In this document: positions 23,431 to 35,095 of the stretch, one piece after another
Position numbering within the stretch: position 1 is the stretch's first letter
How the letters are laid out: each line of letters opens with the position of its first letter
Assembly: GCF_963662255.1 (NCBI RefSeq)
Contig: NC_085047.1
Location: forward strand, 54,930,006-54,994,005
Reading direction: 5' to 3'
Length of the DNA: 64,000 bases
From: Cinclus cinclus
Lineage: Eukaryota; Chordata; Aves; Passeriformes; Cinclidae
Position numbers and translations under genes: made by a program
The notes under the pieces: model-generated
Seen by the model: only the letters and a program-made list of their open reading frames with translations
The model's database searches: none
Told to the model about the DNA's origin: nothing

Positions 23431-26400
23431 TGACAGAAAGAGCTGAGACCTGGCAACGAAGGAGGTTCTTTGTACCCAGTCTCTAAAAGAGCTCCATACA
23501 TTGCTGCTTCTAACATCTTGCTCATGCACATCACATTGTCTTAGTGACCCAGATCTGTCATAGCCATCTTCTGGTTTTTATTGAAGTGATTTTTATAGGC
23601 AAAAAAAGGATTTTCACATCTGCAAAAATTGCTTGGCTCTTTCATGATCTCTTACTAGAGATTATAGGACAGCCAAACCACAGAAGTTCATTTAGATGGT
23701 GTAGGTAAATAAATATACATATGTAATCTCTCTATATATACTTGTAATAAGGTATGTTAATTAATAACCTATTTCTGTGTAATACAGTAAGCTGTTTCCC
23801 TTAATGTCATAAAGTATTACATGAATGAAGAACCTGAGGACAAAAGAGTCAAATGTAATGACTCAGTTGTCAACAAAACATTAGCCAGAAATCATGTTAG
23901 ACCTCTACAAATAACATTATTTTATTAGTGCAATATGTGAGCCAATTTGTTTAAAAATTACTCTGCAAGATAAAAAGCTTGTCCATGAGGAAAACACCAG
24001 CTCTTTCTTAACTGAAGACATTTTTGGATAACCCGGAAATAAGAATCCGACATGCTGAAAGTCCACAAACAGACCACTGCACTCTTCTGATGTTTTTGAC
24101 CAAGAAAACAATTCTCATTATATTTTGTTAGCATTAACAAAAAAATTACCCTTTTTTTCACTCTGCAGTAGCTCTGTCATAAGATACACTACATGAACTC
24201 AACCACCACGCTCAGTGAATCAACAGAAGCACCTTCAGAACACTTCTACTTCTCAGTAAAATAATGGATTGCCTCATTGTATCTTATTTTTACACTATAC
24301 TTCTGTTTTTGGAGATTTAAGCTGACAATTTGGCAGATCAAGCATCCACAGAAACAAACGATCAAAGCAAGTGCAGTCTTCCTGTTTGTGAAAAGGATGA
24401 GACCACTTCTGGCACCTTGGAGAAAACCGGAGCCGAAAACACAAGGCTTTTGGGAACAGACAGCAGAGATCTCTGGGGCCAGTACAAAAGCCTTGCCTTT
24501 ACCTTGTGCAGGTCACACCACCTACCACACATACATCAGGCAGAGCCCATAGACATCACAAATAAGATTTAGCAGTCTACTTAATAGAGCCAGTGGGGTC
24601 TGGAGAGCAATTCAGCTTTCCCTGAAAAAAATTCTTGTGTCTGGTTGGTTAGCTGAAGTGCTTTCTATGTCCTTGGGCTGTACTGAGTACACACCCATCG
24701 ACTACAGGGACAACACAGACTGTAGCTGACAACCTACTTTAGGTAAGACATTAGTTTTATGGTTTTGCCATTTTAAACCTTTTTCTTCCTAGTTCTTTTA
24801 ACGTTCCTGCAGACAGATAGAGACATTTAAATTTACACAAAGTATTTTATAGTAATCTTGCTCCTGGGTCACAGTTTCTGGTCAAGCCCAGCTGACCTGG
24901 CAGGAGGTAATGGTGGATGGTGAGGAGAAGAGGGCAAGCACAAACTGCCCCCAGAATGGCTGCCTGCAGGGCAAATCAAGTGACATCACTAATACAACTT
25001 ATTTCTGAACAGCTGTTTATAGGAGGAACTGCTCACTTCAATAATTTTTTTAGATGAGTTAAGATTTAGAAGACCTATTATCCAATGCCGCTCTTCATTA
25101 TATGGGCAGAAATGGGAAATAATGGGGAGATAATAATTTAATATTTTCATTTTAAAGCAATGTGACCAAAGACTTTCCTGGGTGTGAGAACACCAGACAG
25201 TCCAAGCAGCAGTAGTGTACTACAGGTAGAACACTGCACCACAGGTAGCGTGTCAGAAGCTCCATCCCACAGAATATTAGTGAATAAAGATTACAGGCTA
25301 ATCCTGATTGTAGAGAACTGGATTATGTGGACTAATAAGACTCTTCTATATCTACATTCTCCAACTTGTCAGAGATCACAGAGAGGATTCAACAATTTAG
25401 CCAGGATTAAAAGTCAGGCAAAACTAGCTCCTTGTCCTGTGCCAAGGCCATTGACTGTGCTCCTGTGTGCCACCTTGGCACAGCACACTGAGTGCTGCAT
25501 GCAGCCTGTGCATGCACCAAGACCACTCCTCTTCAGCTTTTGGAGGAGGCTTCTCTGCCTCCTTAACCCTGCCACCAGCTTTGAAAACAGTTGCACCTTT
25601 TCTGAGTTTTTTTCTTTTTCAAGTCCTCATGGTCAGTGTTCTCACAGCTCCCAGCATTGGCTGTTGCCCCCCTGCTGCCTGGCAGAGCCCTGCTTGGTAC
25701 AGCCATGCTCCCTGCAACAAGAACAAGCACCAGAGAGATGCCAGAGAGGGCGTCAGTCACCTGAGAGGACAAAGACACAATGCAAAGTGACACGTTGTGT
25801 TTCAACAAAATGCCAAATGCAGGGAGGAAGGTTTGTCAGACCTTGCCACAAAGATGTACAGCAAACCCGGCCACTGACTGAACAGATTAGCTCTCTAACA
25901 GAACAGATTTTTACATCTGGTGCTAATCTGCTGCTCATTTATAATCTCTGCACAAATCTTTGTGAAGCCTGGAGGGATTTAGAGTCTTTGTGTTTTACAA
26001 TGGGCTGCAGAAGAATTTCATGATGAATATCCAGGAATGCCATAAACAACTTGGGGTGAACCTTTCAGAAATACATTTTCAACTTGGGCTGCTGGGACCT
26101 AGGACAAAAAAATCCATGAGTGTTGTTGCAGTCTATTTTAAGTTATCTGCTTTTTAAGAAAGCAGATAGAGATCTCCTTAAGCATTATCTGCATTAAGAA
26201 CTGCCAGCAAGGCTTTGCTGAGGTCAGGACTCAGCCAGCACAGCAATGACATCACCATCTCAAGCCCAGATTTTGCCTGCCTTGCTCAACAGGAGCGTGA
26301 TGGTGTTTATTTAATTGTATTAAAACCAGTGGAATTGATCCAGAGGGAAAAAAAAGTCAACATAAGAAAAAGTGGCAGAGATTAGTCCTCAGTATCATCA

Positions 26401-26941
26401 CAGTCTTACTTGAAAGGCAAATAGTCAGAAGCACAGCATTCCAAAAAAGGCAAAAGGCACAGATTTGATTTAAAACTGAACCTCTTTGAAAAGTGGCTCA
26501 TAATGTGTTTACAAAAATATAAAAGTTGAGTGCTTTGTAACACAAGAATATATTCACTCTCAAGATTTTTTGCTGGGTGTACAGATTTGTAAGAGATCCC
26601 AGTATGTCACAGAACTTAACTGGATAAAGTACCTTAGGCTGAAGAAAAACAAGTAAAAATCTCTTACATGAGTTAGTGACTGATTCTCTGTGCTCTCCCA
26701 AAACACAGATATTAGCATTAAGGACAACCAAACACTTAGGTCACAAAAAGGAAAAGAAAAAATAGATTAAAATATTTTGAAAAACAGGAGACTAGTATTA
26801 GATTTGTAGATTAATTAAATCAGTTCATGGCACCTCCCCCAACTCAGTAAATTTTTGCTCTGAAAGTGTGTCACCAGTTTTAGAAGAAAATAAATATAAT
26901 TTTTGTAAAGGTGCCCTGTACACATCCTTGCCTGTCCTAAG

Positions 26942-27115
26942 ACAAAGAATGGTTTGGTTTGGAAGGGACTTTAAAGATTGTATAGCTCCAAACCCCCTGC
27001 CATGGTCTGGGACACCTTCCACTAGACCAGGCTGCTCAAAGCCCAATACAGCCTGACCTTGAACACCTGCAGGGATGGGGCATCCACAGATTCTCAGGGC
27101 AACCTCTTTCACTGG
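26942..27115 (-). mobile_element. CR1 3'-end fragment, minus orientation
   Basis: The plus strand reads as the reverse complement of the classic CR1 tail. GAATGGTTTGGTTTGGAAGG is followed by a GACTTTAAAGATTGTATAGC stretch, the CCCCCTGCCATGG motif, CACCTTCCACTAGACCAGGC, and GGGATGGGGCATCCACAGAT. This is a typical short 5'-truncated CR1 insertion of about 170 bp. It lies in FAM124A intron 3, in the same orientation as the gene. Confidence 0.9.
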
Positions 27116-30100
27116 ATGCTTTTCTTGCCTTTCTTTCTCTTTGTGCTCAATTCTGCTCTATCCGCACTACTAAGTATAATAATTCAGCAAGCTTGGAGGC
27201 CCTTTCTCACATCCATTCCCTTCCTGCAGACTGAACTGTTCTCTGCAAAAGTGCCCTCTCTTTGCCTGTTTTTGTCTTTTTGCCTTCTCTGACCCTGGTT
27301 TAGCTGCCCTTATTTCTTTTTCCACTTGTCATAACGGAGTCCTCTTGTCCCAGCGCCTTGCATCACTTAGGGCCATTATCTCTGCTCCTGAAACACGATA
27401 CCACTTTTCAAATCAAGACTACAGTTGCCCCATACAGATAAGAACATTGGCCGATTAATTCAGCAAATCAGCTAAAAAAAAAGAATCCCTCTACCTCCTC
27501 ATAAGCTGTGATCTGTTAATATTCCCAGTGTTATTTCAAGGATGCCTTATAAAGCAACACTAGGCAGAAAATAGACACCTCATAAACTGCACAGGGACTG
27601 TCTGGCATGTAAAACAAAAGCAGGTCCTAAGTTTAAGTGCAAATGCTGGGTCTCTACCTAGGTAAGATATTAATTTTTCTGGTGTCCACCTTCCTCCTGG
27701 GTATGTCTGCATGATTCATCTCACGCAGAGTGGCTAGGAAATCCTGCCAAAATATTATTTTACTTTTCATACTTATCCAGAGATGTTATAATGATTTAAA
27801 AAGGACATCTGTGCACTTTCTCTTCTCTACTCACTATCCTTGCTTCCCAAACATGCATGGCCAAACCAGTCCAATCAGTTATTAACCTTTCCTGCTTCCC
27901 ACATTGCACTGCCAGGAGTGCAAGTTGATTAGCAGTTCATCTGTCTCTGTGTGGATTATGCCCAGAGGCAGCCAAGAATCTGGGCAAGACCTATATATCC
28001 AGCAGTATACTCAGTATAACAGTATATGGGATATTCTTAGCTGCATTATTTACATACTCTTCCCACTGCTCTGACAACTGCTTCCAAGAGTTCCTGCTTC
28101 TGGGCTTATCTCTGGTGAAGCAGCGTGGGTGCCTTCCCATAGGATGCAACTGTGGTCCTAAGCCTTGTTCCTGCTCCAGCCAACTGAACCCTTGGCCTGC
28201 GCTGTTATATAGCTGCACCCTTGGAGCAATTTGCCAATGTTTAAAAACTACTGTGACAAAATAATTCTGAAGAGCTTCCTTGCAAATGAAGGAATAGTTT
28301 ATTGGCAATAAACAGATTTATCTTACCCATGAATAACTTTGTTGTCTCTTGAACTGACTTTATCTAAGCCCCTTGATAATTGCATTTGCAAAATGGATTA
28401 AGAACATGGATCAATCTGGCTGGCAAGTATCCAATTCCCTGTCAGGACAAGCAAGAGGTCACATCTTGTTAGTTTAAACATGGAAGTATACTCAAACTTC
28501 AAACAGTGCCTGCAATTTAACAGGAATGTTAGTCTACCATTTTTGGTAGACTATTATAGACAACTATAATTTTAAAAAGATGCAATATCTGTATAAAGTA
28601 AACAAAACCATTCTGAGGACTACTAATTATCAACTGATATGGAGACTGAAAAATACTGAGAGGTCATTGTTTAAGTTTATATAACTGGGAAGAAGATAAA
28701 GTTATCATTAATGCTGTGGCATGGATAATATTGCTAATAGCAACTCTCTGTGAGAAGTCAAAATGTTGTCCTGTTACTTTCAGTGTCAGATACTGTAATT
28801 GCTTTGAACTTAGAATGAATTAAATTAATATAAGGAGTCCATGGATAGCTAAATCTGATGTTTCCTATAAGCCATGCTCCATCATTTCCTCTCATTAATT
28901 GACCATCCTGCCATAAATTGAGGTATTAACCTGCTTGCACCTGCTGGGTGGCTGTTAAGTAGTTAACAATGAATGAGAACAGAAAATGAAAATCAATTGC
29001 ACTTGCAGGCCATCCTTAGGCAGGTTTCTGCTCTTCTCCTTTGGTTCATATGGCTAAAATCTTATTTTGATTTTCTTTGCTCAGCAAGTCTCACTTTACT
29101 TCTGTACTGCCTGGCATTTGTTACTTCTGAAAATTTGCTGGGTTTAAACCAAGAGCCCTATTTAGAAGCCCTATTTTTTTTTGTTTGTTTTTACCCTTCC
29201 CTTCAATTTGCTTGAAACTAGTGTAAGGTCCCATACACCAAAGTTATATCACAGAGCAGAAAACTCCTGAGGAAGAACAGGGAAAAGAGGACACAGGTGA
29301 GTGTGGTTGCTCTGTGTAAGTTTGGTGATGACTTGTCAGCCTCAGTTTGCAACTAACCTTGGGCTAACACAGGTATGTCTAACGTGCAACCAGTAACCCT
29401 GACAAATTGGTGACTGTCTTGCCAGGTGGGCAAGGAAACTGCCTTGCTCAGCCCTTTACAAGTGTTATTCATCTCTGGCATGGGATTTCTCTGAGGGTGG
29501 CATCCGCAAAGCAACATCAAAAGGTTCCACTACCACCGGGACATGACTCACCAGAGCAGAGATGTCTGTGTGCCTGGAATTTCAGTCCCAGGAAGTACAA
29601 ACCCAGAGTGACTCTGCTACAGAGGGCTGTACACACCTCTCTGTGTGCTGGGAGATCTGTGTGGTGAAAGGATGGCACCCACAATGGCCTTCCACAGAAA
29701 TAAGGTCAGACAACTGGACAAGCCATATGAATGAAATTCACTCCAAAAGAAAATACCCTTAGAAACCTGAACAACAGCCTTATAAAGATGAGGGATTGTG
29801 CTCCTGGATTCATATGTAAGCAGCAATAAATGCCTCTGCAGAGTCAGAATGCACATTAACTTGGCTCTGGATTGCCACAGATACCTCTCTGCAGGGCAGG
29901 CAGCTATTAAGAGTTTGTTGCTTATCCTTTTATTTGCTTTGGATGTGGTGTAGTGGAGAAGAGCATGCTGATATATTGCCCAGATATGGTGCCTACAGAT
30001 GTTCTAACAAACTCTCAGGACTCTGTTATGAGCACTCGAGATTAGTTCAGAAAGAGTCTGTGGGAATGTCTCTCTTAGACTGCTCTTCAGGGCGCATTTC

Positions 30101-30598
30101 TTTTCCTTCATCACCTCTCACTTCATCCTGATAATCACTGTGCAAAAGAAAGATGCAGTTTGTCACCCAGCGATGCTAAAAAATAGTGACTACCATTAGG
30201 ACTTCTGCTTGTCTTCCATAAAAGTCTCATAACTGAGGGCTATTTTAAAACTCCCTGTCAGTTCTGTGTCCATACTGCTTACAAAACTACACTCACCAGC
30301 CATGATTTTTTTCAACTTGGGCTCATAATTCCTTCTCTCTTCATTTTTTTAAACAGCTATCTCATCTCATTAGCACAGACTGAGGTTGACTGATATCTGG
30401 ATAACATCATTCACTGTTTGTGTGATCAGTTACACAGCACAGCAAGGGGTTTCAAGTTCTTTCTTCAGCAGTACTGTCCTGGTTCTTGCTCCAAGGATAG
30501 AGCAAAAGAACCAACCAAAGGGCAACTATCAATGCATGTTAAGCTTTCCTGCACAAAACCAAGAAATATGCTTCTATTCCCCTGTGTACTGAGCTTAC

Positions 30599-31338
30599 CT
30601 GCAAAAGGATCCTATTTCCATCATGGTCTTCTGTCTGCCACCTGCCTTCACTGATGGGGCTGCAAGGGTTGGGCAAGAGAGGCACAAGCTGCCCCACATC
30701 TTTTACTCTGAACTCCAGCACGGCTGACTCTGTCCTCACTGGAACTTGTCCCTTTGGGAGTTTTTTTAAAGAAAACTGAATGTCTATTTCCATGTTAGAA
30801 TAGACAGGAAAAACACAAAAGTCCGCTTTCTTCTGACACATTGGTCTTTTCAGTATTAGCTCATACAGTTTCAAGATGTCCACAAAATTTTCACTCCTGC
30901 AGTATATGGTGAAGCGGATCATTTCTTTCCCGTAGTGCACTGGGCGAATGGCCCACAGGGGAGTCTCTGGAGCCAAAGTGTAAAAGTCTTGGCTGCATGG
31001 CATGTAAGGGAGGAATTTCCCATGCATTAGCTCTGTGTGGTGGTAATGCCAAGGTGGCCGCTGAAAAGTTTCATGGAGCTGCAAGATGGGTTCTTCTCCA
31101 TACTCCTCCTGCAGGAACAGAATGACAGCAAGGGCTGGCTGAGAAACACCAGCCTTGACGGGCTTCCTGCGCTTCCTGGGCACTCGTCTTTCTGAGACCC
31201 GAAACAGCTGGAGGTCTGGATGGATCCAGGCTAGAAGCTTATCAATGGCCTGCTGAAGAGTCTTGGATTCACCTGGGTCAGTGATAATATGCACACTAAC
31301 AAGGAATGGGTCTTGTATGCCTTCCACGGAAAGCTCAC
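30599..31338 (-). CDS. FAM124A: FAM124A coding exon 3 (conserved FAM124 domain)
   Basis: This 740-nt exon encodes residues 31-277, the conserved core that defines the FAM124 family. Recognisable blocks are ELSVEGIQDPFLVSVHII (32-49), ALAVILFLQEEYGEE (99-113), PLWAIRPVHYGKE (157-169), KKADFCVFPVYSN (200-212), VLEFRVKDVGQLVPLLPNPC (237-256) and SPISEGRWQTEDHDGN (257-272). All are nearly identical to human FAM124A as I remember it and clearly closer to it than to FAM124B. A basic stretch at 77-92 (RVSERRVPRKRRKPVK) resembles a nuclear localisation signal. The paralogue FAM124B has been reported as nuclear and associated with CHD7/CHD8; nothing here shows that for FAM124A. The acceptor is tttcag|GTGAGC at 31339 and the donor is TTTTGCAG|GTAAGC at 30598. 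The exon ends in phase 0, and there is no frameshift or internal stop. Confidence 0.98.
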
Positions 31339-31900
31339 CTGAAATATTTAAAAAAAGTCCTTTAAGATTTGCAACCAAGTTGGCAACACTTAGGTGATCC
31401 TTAAAGGAGAAATAGTCTAGTCAGTCACAGCAGACTTTTTTTTCCCTCCATCTCCCTGAATCTCACTTGTAGTAAACAACTACAACAAAATGTACAGTGA
31501 TATAACAACCAAGAAAACAATCAGAAGACAGAGAAAAGTTTCATCATGCATACTGTAAGAGTTGCTGTTTCTCTGAGTTAGCATCCAAAAGATGCTACTC
31601 AATGTGCATTTCTGTGTTAGAAAAGACCTGTTCCATACAGCTGAAAGGTAGGAAATACAAAAATACTGATGTAGCATGGGGGTGTAAGAGACAAAAATGA
31701 TGCACAGAATGTTAAGGGGGGAGAGTGTTCATCCCACCTTGTCTTCAATTTTGCCAATTGGTTCAGGGCATGGAAATCACACCATTGAACTCCATCACCC
31801 TGACACTGGAATTTTACACACAGTTAAGTGTTTTACATCCTGGAGGCAACGTTTGTAAAGAAAGCTAATATCTTTTATTAGACTAACTGATACAGCTAGT

Positions 31901-31937
31901 AAAAAAAAAAAAAAAAAAGAAAAAAAAAAACAAAAAC
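31901..31937 (+). repeat. A-rich tract
   Basis: Eighteen A, one G, then eleven A and CAAAAACAAAA. It lies about 560 bp upstream of FAM124A exon 3 and is a T-rich tract on the sense strand. It is too far from the acceptor to serve as its pyrimidine tract. Confidence 0.9.
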
Positions 31938-34664
31938 AAAACCAGACAAGCCTTTAGGTCCTTCTCTAGGAAAATGTATCACTGGTCCCTACAAATCCTT
32001 CACTGTTTGTATCTTCAGACTATCAAGCCTGTAACACTACTGCTTCAAGGTTTTCTTAAGATTAGAGAAGACTTGTAAAGGGAGGAGGCACAAAAAAAAT
32101 TACACTTCCTCTAGTTAATCTTGGCAATGTTCACAGGGGCTCTATCTCTGGTTTGTCCCTGAAACTTCTTTGATAACCCAGCAGAGCAATAGCTGGTTAG
32201 GTCTAGGGAGAAATTGTTACTTTCTTCTGCTGGAGTTACAGCCAATAAAGAGGCATGGTGATCCAAGACAGTTTACTAAATTAATCAAGTTACTTTGATA
32301 TTTTTTCTGAAATGGTTCGCCTTGTGTGGTATTCCGAAACCACCTCCATGTCTGAGACCCTGAGCTTCGGCACAAAGCCTAAATGTGAGAAGCCTTAGAA
32401 AGGCTTCCCAAGTTTTCACTGCGCAGACCACATTTAATAAGGGGACTGCCTCAAAGGCTATTCCCCCTCCTTTTAGCAATCAGTACAAACCTCTCCCTCC
32501 TGGCATCAGAACAACATTCTTGTGATACTCCACCAATTGCTTTAATGGAAAAGCAGCTTTGTGCGAGTAGTGTATTTTAGTTGTCTTTCAATAGAGAATA
32601 GCTGCAAGACCCAGAGAAAATTATATTCAACTGCATAGCTTTGTAGACAGAGATGACTGGTAAACACAACACTGGCCTCAATTTAGAAGCTGCAGAAAGA
32701 TATGGTATGTAGAGCAAATAGCAAGCAAGCATCTTGCCTAGGGGAGGCAAAGAAAAACCAAGTAAATAATCAAAAATACAATTACAGCAGAGTTCTCATA
32801 TCTCTGCATGAAATGGGTGATGTAGAGTGACTTTGTCAGAAGGCTAATGGAAGAAAAAAAATTGGAAGCAAAAAGAGCTGTGGCAATCATTACTGGTAGG
32901 TAATTCTTTGAGATACTCCCTGTGGGTAGTCACAGTGTGAGAGAAAGACAAAAGGGGTATGGGGGGAGGTGCTCTCTTGGTCCTCTACATCAGACAGCAG
33001 AAGACGAAGGAAAACAAATTGCTGAGAACAGTGATCCGATAAAACCTGAAACCTGAAAACTACACAGTCATTCATTTTCTAAGACTGGAATACAAGATGT
33101 TCTGCTTTTTTCTCTCTCTGATTCCTGTGTTACACAAAATGCTATTAAAGCCTGCAACAAGTGACAGGCTTGATATTTATGCATATAAATGACTGCAGCT
33201 CTGAAAGAAGCTTGGGCACAACAATGTGAAGCACAGAGCCATCGTTGCTGTCAGCTTCTTGCTCTGCATTTAAAAAAAAAAATCCCTGATCATGGCTTTT
33301 CTACCCTCCCGTTGCTCAGCATGGTGCATGGACACTGAATGGCTAAAGCATTTTTCAGAAGTGGAGCCTTGTGGGAGCCAGTGGCAGCATTAGTATTCTG
33401 CAGCCATCGCTGCCTGTGCCCATCAGCACAGCTGCTCGCAGAACCAGCCTCAGAGGCACAGCACAAAGCCACCCTTAGGAGCCAGAGTTATACAGAGCAG
33501 AGCAAATCATCCCTCCTTTTTGAGAGAGAAGCAACTATGTGAGTGCAACAGATCAGTACAGAAAGAGCTTCAGTTCTATTTTGTGCTAGCACAGATGCTT
33601 TTACGTGTTTCATTGTGTGGCTTCTGTGCTTGTAAAATGCCAATGCTTTCTGTTTGGAAAACAGAAAAAGAGAAACTTAAGCAGAAATATGAGGCAAGGA
33701 GAAACCTTCCCTGAAATGACAATAAGTTGCAAATTGTTACTATGTGGCTAACAAGTCTTTTTCCTTCATTTGACAAAGAAAGAGGTGAAACAGCACCATT
33801 TCTCATGACACAGTTCAATTTGCTCCAGGGCAAATTGTTACAGGAGCAAATAAAAGCTCTGCATATGTATTAGCCTTCCTGGGTCACTAGTTAATCCCAC
33901 AGAAAATATCAAAATGCTGAGGCATCTATTTGGAAATAAGCGTCACAGTTCTCACAGCTATTACATTTTTTCTCTTCCTATGACAGAAGGGGATTAGGTC
34001 TCTTCGAGTTGGCAAAGCACTAACTTTGCTAAGAGGTAATTACTATCAAGATTGAAAGAGAATTTTACAATTCTAAACGTTTTACTCCTCTGCTAGGTAG
34101 TATTAACCACCCATGAGAGGTTAAAGCAGTCAGACGAAATGCTGTGGACCTGTTACACTTGAGCTCTTAAAGCTGGGAGTGGAAGGTAGCCCTGATATTT
34201 TATGATTTTATGGGTCCTTCTCTGCATATTATTTTTATTTTGCTGCTAATGCTATATTGCTGAGCTGAGATAAAAAAAAGGCCTGCAAAGTAGAATGACA
34301 GTCCAGCCCTGTGGTTCTTCCTGCCCAGAAACCCGGACATTTTCATCAGTAAGACAATCTGAAAGAAAGCAGTGGGTCCTGTCAAGTCTGCCTTTGCCAA
34401 CTACCTCATTTTGGTGACTTCTCTGAAAGTGAAGTTGCCTGGGCTTGGGAACAAACAGGACAGGTACCTACCTGTCCATCCCAGTTGTCCACATCCCCTA
34501 CTGTGTGCACGGAGAGAGGCAGCCACCTCTGAAAAGCCTGTGGAGGATGGCTGCCTTCCTCATTCTTTTACCCCACTCTCTGCAGGGAACAGCAGCACCT
34601 GCAGAGGACAACCCTCCTGGCATCCAGAGCTGCCTGGCTGGGTGACTGCAAGAACAGGGGCTGG

Positions 34665-35095
34665 TGAAAAGTGCAGAGAAAATATCTGATGAGAAGCAGC
34701 TGACGGAGCTGGGGATGTTCAGCCTGGAGAAAAGGAACCTCAGTGTTGACCCCTATCACTCTCCACATCTCCCTGAGAGGAGGGTGTAGCCAGGTGGGGG
34801 TCAGTCTCTCCTCACAAATAACAAGCAATCAGACACGAGGAAATGCCCTCAAGTTGCACCAGTTTAGGCTTAGACTGGATATTAGGAACAGTCTCTTCAC
34901 CAAAAGAATTGTCAAGCTTTGGTACAGGCTGTCCATGGAAGTGGTGGAGTTCCTACCCCTGGAGGTATTTAAAGGACGGGTAGATGTGCCATGTAGTGAC
35001 ATGGCTTAGTGATGGATTTGGCACTGCTGGGTTAATGGTTGGGCTCGATGATCTTAGAGGTTAAATAACTTTATTATTTTATGACCTAGTGACAT
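34665..35095 (+). mobile_element. CR1 3'-end fragment, plus orientation
   Basis: The sequence contains the CR1 late coding and UTR blocks: CAGCTGACGGAGCTGGGGAT (about 34698), TTCAGCCTGGAGAAAAGGA (about 34719), a CTTAGACTGGATATTAGGAA block (about 34867) and TTGGTACAGGCTGTCC (about 34918). It ends with the tail GGGCTCGATGATCTTAGAGG at about 35041-35060. It is antisense to FAM124A in intron 2. Short open frames in it are remnants of CR1, not genes. Confidence 0.9.

Larger units (their letters stand above)
22075..30598 (-). other. FAM124A: FAM124A intron 3 (8.5 kb)
   Basis: The boundaries are GTAAGC at 30598 and CTGCAG at 22075. It contains a LINE fragment (22.98-23.43 kb), a CR1 3' tail in minus orientation (26.94-27.11 kb) and a plus-strand open frame of 279 codons at 25184-26023. 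That frame begins with GTG; its first ATG is at 25325, leaving 232 codons. Its product is Cys/Ser-rich and resembles no family I know. A perfect small hairpin lies at 28530-28553. The remaining sequence is AT-rich intron without evident function. Confidence 0.85.
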
